Assembly (NCBI GenBank): GCA_947579665.1
Contig: CANPUZ010000072.1
Span: 186,001 to 250,000 of the forward strand
Length of the DNA stretch: 64,000 bases
Direction: 5' to 3'
Source: Sympetrum striolatum
Taxonomy: Eukaryota > Arthropoda > Insecta > Odonata > Libellulidae
This document shows, in pieces, positions 56,556 through 64,000 of the stretch. The notes below the pieces were generated by a model that saw only the letters and a list, made by a program, of their open reading frames with translations, did no database searches and was not told the origin of the DNA. The stretch's first letter is position 1. Each line of letters opens with the position of its first letter. A program made the translations under genes and the position numbers.

Positions 56556-59500
56556 GAGTAAAATGTAGCTTGCATACTGCAAGCAGATCGACAACACTAA
56601 TTTCATATCGGCATCATATCGGGACGGACATCAAAAGAAAAAAAATTCAAAATATTCGTAGAATTCGCTGCAATTTAATCACCTGGCAGCGAACCCCGGT
56701 CTTCCTGGTGTACTTACTATGCAGCAAAATAGAAAATTACCATATCAAACTATGTGTGAAAATTCAAGCAAAACTATTAGGTGCAACTACCTCAAACGAC
56801 GTCCTACTATTCACATACACTCCTTATTTGAGAAATTATAATGTGCTCTGGCATCGAACCCAGGAACAGCATGGTCTTATCTATTTTTTTTCTTAAACAA
56901 AGTGTTAATATACATCTTCCATCTAAGCAAGAGCTCCCTTACATATCGATAAATGCATAAAAAAATTATGAAAAGATACCCCATAGTATTATATATGGGT
57001 GATATTTTTACCGCCCGGCATCGAACCCGGGTCTTTCAGGAAATACTTTCTATGCAGCACAAAAGAAAAACACCATCTCTAACCGCGTATGCAAATTCAA
57101 GCAGAAATATTGGTTACAACTGCCTCAAATGACGTCCTACTTTTCCTTTATATTCCTTATGAGAGAAATGTTATTGTGCTCTGTCTTCGAACCCAGGAAC
57201 AGTACGTTCTTATGAAAATTTTTTTCTAAAACTTATTCGTACCATACATCTTCCAGCCAAGCACGAACATCCTATCATTTCGATAAGTGCATCTAAAAAA
57301 ATAATGAAAAACGGCTCCCATGTATTTTAAAGGGCAGATCTTTGCATCGTCCTAGCATCGAACCCAGGATAACTTTTGTAAAAGTCATTGATGTTTTCGA
57401 AAGTCCAAGACCATAAATATAGGCACCTTGAGTTTTACTTCTCTACCTATCCGGAAAGTATTTTTTTTTAATTCCCGAAAATCACGGCAATGCATTCAAA
57501 CGGGAAAAATCGGGACTTTGGGGCCCTCTGGAATCGAACCTATGACACTGAGGATCAAAGTCTCTTTTTTCCTGGGGGTTTCACGTTATGGCCAATATGT
57601 CATTAAAATTTCAGATCAATGACGCTTGTAGTTTAGGCTGTGAATTAGTATCCTATCTATCTATCTATCTATCTATTATATATAGATGCTTCTCCGGATT
57701 CATTCATATATCATACGAGTAAAATGTTGCTTGCATACTGCAAGCAGATCGACAACACTATTTTCATGTCGGCATCATATCGGGACGGCCATCAAAAGAA
57801 AAAAATGGATTGAAATTTTTCTTAAAATTCGCTGAAATTCCATCGTCTGGCATCGAACCCGGGTCTTTACTGTGAACTTACTATGCAGCACAATAGAACA
57901 TAACCATCTCTAACTAAGTGTGAAAATTTAAGCAGAAATATGGGCTACAATTGCCTCAAAAGACGTTCTAATTTTCACGAATTTAAATGGCTCTCTGGAT
58001 TCGAACCAAGGACGATCTACGAAATCTAAAACATGTTTTTATAATGTCTCTATGTTCTCTATCTATATGCCTAATAACATGTTTTAAGATAATTGGGAAG
58101 GGGTTTAAATTCATTCTTAAAAATCGGATAATTTACTGATTGTAGTGACGCCTGGTGTCGAACCCAGGAAATATTGGTAGCTGCGAGTGGACAGTATGAC
58201 TTATTAGGACTTCATCTTATTTCATACAAAGTTTGAAGTCGATATCATGCCGGGAAGTACCTAAAATGTGTTTCCGTTATCCCCATAAGAAATGCATTGT
58301 GGAGTGCAAATGGCCCTCTGGGATCGAACCAAGGACCCTCAGCGAATATGTAAAATTCTATTATGAAATATATTTATGATATATAAACCCTTGCCGAATT
58401 TCAAGTTTCCATGCCATCGGGAAAGGGTCCAAAAAAAATCTTAAAATTCGCCACAATGCATTTTAAACGGCCGATTTTTGCCTCGACCTAGCATCGAACC
58501 CAGGATATATTCAGTAAAACTCATTTATGTTTTCGATAGATCATGACCATATTTATTGGCTCCTTGAGTTTTAAGTCCCTACCTATCCGGCAAGTATTTT
58601 TTAAAAATTCCCGAAAATCAAAGCAATGCATTTAAACGGGAAAAATCGGGACTTTGGGGGCCTCTGGAATCGAACCCATGACACTGAGGTTCAAAATCGC
58701 AATTTTTCTGGTGGTTACACGTTATGGCCAATATGTCGTAAAAATTTCAAGTCAATGACGCTTGTGGTTTGGCCTGTGAGTTTGTATCCTCTCTATATAT
58801 ATATATATATATATGGATACATGAATGAATCCGGAGAAGCATCTATATATAATAGATATATATATATATATATATGAATGAATCCGGAGAAGCGTCTATA
58901 TAGGATAGATCTCATTAAGATGCCAAGTTACATTATTTTAACACAAAAACCCTATGTGTAACCGTGAACACTATGACATACTCTGGGAAATTAATATATT
59001 GCTCATTCCAGAGTCAATATGTAAAATAAGATATTCACTTTACCATACCAAAAATTAAATTACCTGAACTGCATCCCCATTAACAATAGTAAGCTCACTC
59101 TCCTCTTGCTTCAGCTGTAAGTCCATCCTTTGTAATGTCTATTTTGAAAAAATATTGCTTTTATTAAAAGAGATAAATCGGAAGGAAAGGCATTGAGACT
59201 ATGCACAATACAACACTAAAATCTCAAACAACATTCAGTGAATTTTCTTCAAATTTTAATTTACTGTCAAAGTAAATACAAACTATAAATCATAAACAAA
59301 TGCAATGCTTACCACTTTTGATGAAATTGATGCAGGATCAATAGTAAAAATGTTTGGGTCATCATGAAATACGGATTCATAGCCATTCCCATAAAAGAAA
59401 AGAACAGTAATGTGAAATTAATTCAAATGTAGAAGATAACATTTGATTGCCAAATGGTACTAAATATTATATTGACCCCAATATCCATTGTCTCCACTTT

Positions 59501-62500
59501 CATCTCCTGAGGCATCTGCCACTCCACTATTTCTATTTCTTCATTAATGAAAGCCTAGAAAAAACTATTATTTCTTTAAAAATCTCAACAAAATTTTAAT
59601 TTACATAACTGTGAAATACTCATTAACAATTTTAACACCAGTACAATATATTAACCAAACTAGTTTTTAACTTATAAATTTACCTGTTGATATATTATAG
59701 ACAATAACATAAAGAAAGTAAAACTACAACTAACGCATTTATAAACCTCACTATAAGTAATCTAATTCTATACCTAATGGGCCATTAACACAGCATTTAG
59801 GTAAACGGCAAATTTAATATTATTCCCTTAACATTATTGTTATAATTTCAAAACCCATCCTTGAATATGAATGGTTCCATTAACTCACCAAATGAGTAGA
59901 ATCAGATGGGGAAGTGCAAATGGAACTGCTCTCTCCCTCAAATGCATTTCCAACAGCTTCTTCTGAAGCCATCAAACTTATAATATTCTTTAAATCTGAT
60001 GACTTAGCAGACTGAAATGAAGAATGGTAGTAAACAGTATAAATATGAAACTAGTTAGAATAATATTGTTTCTTAAAATCTAACTATTAACAGCATATAG
60101 GAATTTAAAAGAAAAAGAGGGATGAAGGGAAATGAAAAAATTGAAGCATTATTCACTTTGAAATAAAACGAATTATAGACAGGCAAATAAATTGATACTG
60201 AGAACTGAATATTAATTTTTGTCGATTGCAAACAAGATATTATTTCTTTCAATTCCTCAAATTCTACTATGAGTAATTCTTCGAAATTAAAATTTGACAG
60301 GTACATTTTTATGACATTAAAATTATAATAAATATAATTAATGATAAACACTCTTAAGATTCTAGTCCTCTATATCAATATTTATGTAGTTATATATCAC
60401 TTAGTTTTCATAACATCATTTTCTTACAAAAACCTTATTTCTAACCGTACAGCATGACAGTCTGAGAAATTGACACATTGCTTATTCAAGAGAAAATTAA
60501 AAGAAGAAGAAAATTTACCAAATGAAGGCCTCAACTTAAGTATGCATATAGTGTATGGGACCCTGCTGACAAATGTCATATTCGGGAATTAGGGAAAGTA
60601 AAATGATTGGTGATATGATTTGTAAATAATTCCTTCAATAAATCAGCGATTCATACTCAATTGATACAAGATGGGATTTATTCAAAGATAGAAGACTTAT
60701 TCATTGAATAAATTTACTAATTAAGTTCAGAGAGATTGCAGTCTCAGAAGATCTAACACATAAAATGTGATTCCTCCTGTTACATGGGCCATTGTAATAC
60801 TGTAAAGAAGATTAGTGAAAAAGATGCTAGAACAAATTGTTTCGTAATTCACTTTTTCCATGAACAATACGCAAAAGCAATCGATTCGGAAAATAGAGTC
60901 TGGTGCTTGCACCCCCTGCCACACACAGAAAGGTGGCCAATCAGGGTTCCTACATAGACTTTCGGAAGAGAAATTTCCCCTAAAACTGTCTCAAGACAAA
61001 TATTAACGTATCCTGAAATGTTTACATTTTGCCAATAATGCTAAATAATATCATCTAAGTGCCAGCATAAATATTTTTAAATTCGACCTCTTCTAGATTA
61101 TTTGAATGATAAAGGTGAGAGCATTATTCTTATTTATTGTGTCTGTTCTGGGTTCTTAGATAGACAAACACAGAAACTCTCAATAGCAGAGATTAGTTTC
61201 ATAATCCGTGAGTAAAGGATGATTAAATCCATATCAACTGATTACTAACTTACTGTAGTAAATTCCTGTCAGAAGATTCTTTCCTCATGCGTATTAGTCA
61301 TAAAATCAGAATGCGATTCAAGCTACTAAGCATAGCACATTTTCAGCATTCCTTTTGGCAAATATTAATCGTCTGATGAATTGCCTGATGCATAATAACA
61401 ATGTAGACAGAAGAAGCATTGAAAAATATTTTTTTTAATAAAAGACTTCATTAATTTATTCATGCAAACAAATGATGGATATATGCATTTTGCCAGTAAT
61501 GGGCATTATTATTTCCTAATATAATGAAAATAGCAACTGATTTGATAATATCTACATAAATTATACAGCAGGAGGAAATATATACAACCATTAGATTATA
61601 ATCAAAAGAGCCGAACACTTGAGGAAGAAAATTGTAAAATCAACACAAGCTTAAAAAACAATCTTATGGAAAGTTTCCATTGAGGATAAAGCCAAAAGAA
61701 ATTAGCAGATGAAATTAAAATTAAAAATCGATAATTTAAAAGAGGAATAAATGCAACAATGATAGATTTAATCCAAGCAATATTTGTAAAATAATGTTCT
61801 ACACTTTTACATACAAAACTTTCTACCAATAGTAGACTTATAGGTCATGAAAAATATGTACATGAAAATACCATTATGTTTTTTTAAAGACATGGCATCA
61901 AATAGAATTGAACTCAGTCTAAAGAACCTCGGGTTTTTTCCTCTTAAAATTAAAATTTAAGAAACTATGGGAAAGTGTTATAAAAGAGTAATTTGTATGT
62001 AATTCTTTGTTTGACTTATTCTCAGTAAGCCTAAAATTTCTAAATAAAATTTCACTACCAAGAAAGTCAAATTCAAAGAATTTTTGCTCATCAAGTAAAA
62101 GATAACCTCAATAAAATTAGAGAAAAATCAGAAAAATGATGGGGAATTACAAATTGTGAACTTATAAGTATTTGAAACTAAATTTCTAAAGACCTAACAG
62201 AGAAAGTTGATCATACATTGATACCCAATCAATTTGACTATTGTTGCTTAGCATATCTAGATCTCAGATGAACAAAATTACAAATTACGATGATTAATGA
62301 ACTGTTACATAAGGCTTATCTTCAATCGGAGAAATTAAGACCACATAAGTGAACATTGTCAATAGCTTAAGTGGCTAAGGAATAGAAAGGGAAGAGAATA
62401 TTTTCTAGGTGTATTTTTATATAATTTGTTGAAAAGTAACAGACCAGAGTATCTTATAAATCAGTTCCATACAAGAATCAATACAGAGAGTATAATAAAT

Positions 62501-63353
62501 TTAAGAAATAACACCCAAAATTACTACCGTCCTTCTTTACAATATACTTTTTTGACCAAGAAACTCTTTGAAAAATTTGTATTTAATTCTGGATTTGTTG
62601 TAAACTACTACTTTTACTATTATTATGAACAAAGAACTGGCACTATATATGAATCATGAATAATCTATATCAATAAATACATAAGACTCACCTCTTTTAA
62701 TAGCTGATAAAAGGCTTGTTCATTAGATTTTTCTTCATATTCCTCTTCAGGAAGTTCCAATGGCTCCTTCAAACGAAGTTTTCAATTGCAAAAATTAGTA
62801 CAAAAATAGCAACATCATGGAAAATGCAATTCAGAGCACCCAAAGCAGTATGAAATCAATAAATACATAATATATCTAATTAAAACTCAATTAGATATAT
62901 ATATGATGGGAATTTCTTTCTGAAATTTTAACATTACATTTTTCTACACACAGCAATTCTGTCATGAGAGAAAAATAATTGTTTTTATGAAAATTAATTA
63001 TAAGCATTATCTATAAGATAATTTTAAGCATTGGCTTTGAAAAGCTATCATCAAATATATCTAATTCTCAATAACTGATGAGGATGTAACAAAGTAAATC
63101 ATGGCAAAAAGGAGTGTATTATTAAATATAATCACTCACCACATCATCTGATTCAAAAGCATTATAGTCATCTTTGTCAGCTTCTTGAAAATGCTGTGCG
63201 GCTCCAGGCACCTGTCCAATGAAGAACATTTTCTAATTATGTAATGAACCGGAGCATTAAAACATACTACTTCATTATTATTGAACTCACCTTTATGACT
63301 GTCTCTGCTGGCATCTCCCATTCCACAATATCCAATTTTTCTTTAATGGAGAC
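45950..63353 (-). CDS. Locus B: C2H2 zinc-finger gene with acidic exon array (5' end outside window)
   Basis: Exons on the minus strand, 5' to 3': 63291-63353, 63140-63211, 62692-62766, 59889-60011, 59477-59554, 59313-59390 (acceptor lost), 59064-59138, 47292-47339, 45950-46753. All are phase 0. The terminal exon gives six C2H2 fingers, open to the end, the gene A stop codon being AAG here. The ZAD exons are presumably beyond the right edge. The intron between 47339 and 59064 holds about 11.5 kb of inserted repeats, and a LINE fragment lies at 60525-60975. Predicted role, by family: nuclear DNA-binding regulator. Finger 2 lacks its second His. Expression is unknown. Confidence 0.75.
47292..47339 (-). 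CDS. Gene B exon: LKQE cassette, short form (16 codons)
   Basis: ISQNINLKLKQEQALQ; acceptor AATTTAG, donor GTAATT. Short version of gene A exon 6. Confidence 0.65.
47430..48577 (-). repeat. Composite unit 1 (minus)
   Basis: Six B-box cores in order: about 47615, 47788, 47959, 48125, 48282 and 48430. Ends at a palindrome. Confidence 0.7.
48536..48627. repeat. 92-bp perfect palindrome between units 1 and 2
   Basis: CGATCTGCTTGCAGTATGCA ... (TA)n ... and its exact reverse complement; arms 46 bp, no spacer. It could extrude as a cruciform or be a weak point in assembly. Confidence 0.85.
48592..49680 (+). repeat. Composite unit 2 (plus)
   Basis: Starts CGAGTAAAATGTAGCTTGCA; six cores ending with GGGATCGAACCCATGACACT near 49547, then (TA)n. 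Confidence 0.75.
49699..50770 (+). repeat. Composite unit 3 (plus)
   Basis: Direct repeat of unit 2 at 1107 bp offset; all six modules present. Confidence 0.75.
50832..51147 (+). repeat. Composite unit 4 (plus), cut off
   Basis: Modules 1 and 2 only; interrupted at about 51147 by the 3.2-kb element. Confidence 0.65.
51148..54655 (-). mobile_element. 3.2-kb element with hAT-like ends, copy 2, carrying an 865-bp insertion
   Basis: Reverse complement of 14981-18173: the GC-rich end with GGCGCGGCGCCCATCTCTA closes at 54655. The other end lacks about the last 55 bp including the terminus. Compared with copy 1 it has an extra block at about 52193-53057. No transposase. Confidence 0.6.
52193..53057 (+). 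mobile_element. Insertion with three 178-bp tandem repeats and a terminal hairpin
   Basis: It is absent from copy 1 of the host element. Three repeats begin near 52271, 52451 and 52629 (CAATCAGTGTTAC). Then comes a (CAGA)n/(CA)n stretch at about 52904-52930, and the end forms ACTTTCTCTATA-CTACG-TATAGGGAGAAAGT at 53023-53053. A related ACTTTCTCC lies near the left end at 52212. It resembles small non-autonomous rolling-circle or foldback elements, but the class is not certain. Confidence 0.6.
54656..55310 (+). repeat. Composite unit 5 (plus, partial)
   Basis: Cores at about 54676, 54842, 55013 and 55191. Includes an alternative module (GCTCTGGCATTGAACCCAGG) also seen twice in unit 7. Confidence 0.65.
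55330..56463 (-). repeat. Composite unit 6 (minus)
   Basis: Same order as unit 1; ends in GCTTGCAATATGCAAGC and (TA)n, facing unit 7. Confidence 0.7.
56498..56554. repeat. (TA)n microsatellite
   Basis: Nearly uninterrupted TA dinucleotides between units 6 and 7. Confidence 0.9.
56555..57660 (+). repeat. Composite unit 7 (plus, alternative module order)
   Basis: Modules 1 and the alternative type occur twice in alternation before modules 5 and 6, so an internal two-module duplication replaced modules 2-4. Confidence 0.65.
57716..58790 (+). repeat. Composite unit 8 (plus)
   Basis: Complete six-module unit; ends with (TA)n and two GAATGAATCCGGAGAAGC copies at 58824 and 58877. Confidence 0.75.
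59064..59138 (-). CDS. Gene B exon: LKQEE cassette (25 codons)
   Basis: TLQRMDLQLKQEESELTI start; acceptor AATAG, donor GTAATT. Second LKQE exon in this gene, so the cassette is duplicated relative to gene A. Confidence 0.7.
59313..59390 (-). pseudogene. Gene B linker block with lost splice acceptor (26 codons)
   Basis: GNGYESVFHDDPN ... ISSKV, same length as gene A exon 5 and with a GTAAGC donor. The acceptor AG is AT here. Being a multiple of three it can be skipped without a frame change. Confidence 0.6.
59477..59554 (-). CDS. Gene B exon: EWxMP cassette (26 codons)
   Basis: AFINEEIEIVEWQMPQEM start; acceptor GCCTAG-type, donor GTCAAT, which is weak. Confidence 0.6.
59889..60011 (-). CDS. 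Gene B exon derived from the terminal-exon lead (41 codons)
   Basis: SAKSSDLKNIISLMASEEAV matches the first residues of the terminal exons of A and B (ASEEAVGS.FEGES), but it ends at a new donor (GTGAGT) and has no fingers. Confidence 0.7.
60525..60975 (+). pseudogene. 5'-truncated copy of the CR1/L2-type LINE in a gene B intron
   Basis: Starts RPQLKYAYSVWDPADKCHIR, matching ORF2 of the full element near its C-terminus, then decays with stops. The 3' region has GGTGCTTGCACCCCCTGCC and ends CTACATAGAC, as in the intact copy. Confidence 0.8.
60976..62691. other. Intron of gene B, no feature seen
   Basis: AT-rich; short random frames only. Confidence 0.4.
62692..62766 (-). CDS. Gene B exon (25 codons)
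   Basis: EPLELPEEEYEEKSNEQ start, ends QLLKE; donor GTGAGT. Partner of the locus C exon at 4065. Confidence 0.65.
63140..63211 (-). CDS. Gene B exon (24 codons)
   Basis: VPGAAQHFQEADKDDYN start, ends ESDDV; acceptor GACAG, donor GTGAGT. Confidence 0.6.
63291..63353 (-). CDS. Gene B exon: EWxMP cassette (21 codons), most upstream in view
   Basis: VSIKEKLDIVEWEMPAETVI; acceptor TTGTAG, donor GTGAGT. Confidence 0.7.
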
Positions 63354-64000
63354 CTACAAGATATAACATTTTTATAAAAAGAAGATATGTTTGAACTTGA
63401 TAAAACATTATATCTAACTTCTTAAGATTCATAAAGTTATGGACAATGAAAGGTAAGCTCTCTCAGTTCAAAACATTGCCTATTAAAGAGTCTTATAATG
63501 ATATTTATATATGCATACAAATTTTACGAAAAACCTAGGAACAAATAATTTAAACTAATTCTACTAATTATTGCCCTACGTTGTTTTAATGATTATATGT
63601 GATCATTTTGTATATCTACCTTGTACTGTACTGTACTTTAATAAATGTGAACTAAATTAGGTACTCAAAACTGTATGCTTTAGTAGAGGGATTTTCCCTC
63701 ATATTATGAAAAAAATAAATAAATTATAACATATCTCCACTTTACTCACAGATTTTAACAGAATATCAGCGTTAAAACGTTTTTCATTAAAGTCACTTCC
63801 GCCGTCTATACTACATTATCGTTATAACCTTTGCTTATTTAATAATTTGAGTGTTTGATTTCAATATATACTTTTATCGATAAAATGCTAAAATTTGACA
63901 TGTATCATTCATATAGTTCAAGCTAATTTACTTTCCCTATGTAATATAAATGATTATATTTGATCATTTTGTATATCTACACTGTACTCTACTGTACTAA
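63354..64000. other. Right edge, intron of gene B
   Basis: A direct repeat of about 55 bp (GATCATTTTGTATATCTAC with a TACTGTACT tail) occurs near 63585-63640 and again at the very edge (63945-64000), 360 bp apart. No exon I can defend. Confidence 0.45.

Larger units (their letters stand above)
47400..58916. repeat. Cluster of about eight composite T-arm-module units inserted in a gene B intron
   Basis: Units of about 1.1 kb in both orientations, bounded by (TA)n, TATACGAGTAAAATGTAGC and GAATGAATCCGGAGAAGC. Each holds about six diverged modules of 150-180 bp, and each module has a core like GCATCGAACCCAGGA (reverse: TCCTGGGTTCGATGC), equivalent to a tRNA T arm with B box. No A box, anticodon arm or open frame is found. 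The 3.2-kb element copy 2 sits within the cluster. Intron DNA resumes at about 58917. Confidence 0.8.

Noticed and set aside
47400..58916. tRNA genes in the composite repeat
   Set aside because: Only T-arm/B-box-like parts are present; no A box, anticodon arm or acceptor stem pairing.
63756..63815. Possible further gene B exon before a GTGAGT
   Set aside because: With the only available acceptor (GTATAG) the frame is out of phase and hits a stop; not defensible.

Overview
The window is AT-rich animal DNA and almost certainly from an insect or close arthropod. The evidence is spliced genes with GT..AG introns, a ZAD domain joined to C2H2 zinc fingers (an arthropod protein class), and transposons of many eukaryotic kinds (Gypsy, BEL/Pao-like, CR1/L2-like, RTE-like, piggyBac, hAT, MULE, PIF/Harbinger). 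No bacterial operon, rRNA, tRNA gene or CRISPR array was found. I cannot name the order or species.

The host content is a family of ZAD-C2H2 genes present at four places. Locus A (28.8-31.8 kb, +) is a full seven-exon gene with both ZAD exons, four acidic linker exons and a terminal six-finger exon, but it carries one in-frame TAG. Locus B (46-63.4 kb, -) has the homologous terminal exon and at least eight upstream acidic exons; its 5' end lies beyond the right edge. A third array of eight acidic exons lies at 3.4-7.4 kb (-), with no ZAD or fingers in view. An isolated broken pair of ZAD exons lies at 33.0-33.6 kb (-), split by a LINE. Every intact exon is phase 0 and a multiple of three, so exons can be duplicated or skipped without breaking the frame. 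Several repeat one motif (I/V-K-x-E ... E-W-x-M-P).

Layout: 0-0.74 kb, 5' end of a BEL/Pao-like LTR element inserted in a decayed Gypsy pol (0.74-2.44 kb). 3.4-7.4 kb, acidic exon array C. 8-13.7 kb, a roughly 165-bp satellite whose orientation flips near 9.39 kb and which is interrupted by a GC-richer 14-bp minisatellite. 15-18.2 kb, copy 1 of a 3.2-kb element with hAT-like ends. 18.3-21.5 kb, decayed RTE-like LINE with extra LINE tails. 21.6-26 kb, dead piggyBac with a hAT remnant (8-bp target duplication intact) and a composite repeat inside it. 28.8-31.8 kb, gene A. 33.0-37.7 kb, ZAD exons and an apparently intact CR1/L2-type LINE. 38.4-42.0 kb, MULE with long inverted repeats. 42.0-44.9 kb, Harbinger. 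45.9-63.4 kb, gene B, with 11.5 kb of composite repeats inserted in one intron, themselves containing copy 2 of the 3.2-kb element.

The two most unusual items are the reiterated phase-0 acidic exon cassettes, and a roughly 1.1-kb composite repeat made of about six modules. Each module carries a tRNA T-arm/B-box-like core, and the units are arranged head-to-tail and head-to-head with a 92-bp perfect palindrome at one junction. All calls come from reading the sequence. No homology search, alignment program or expression data was used.
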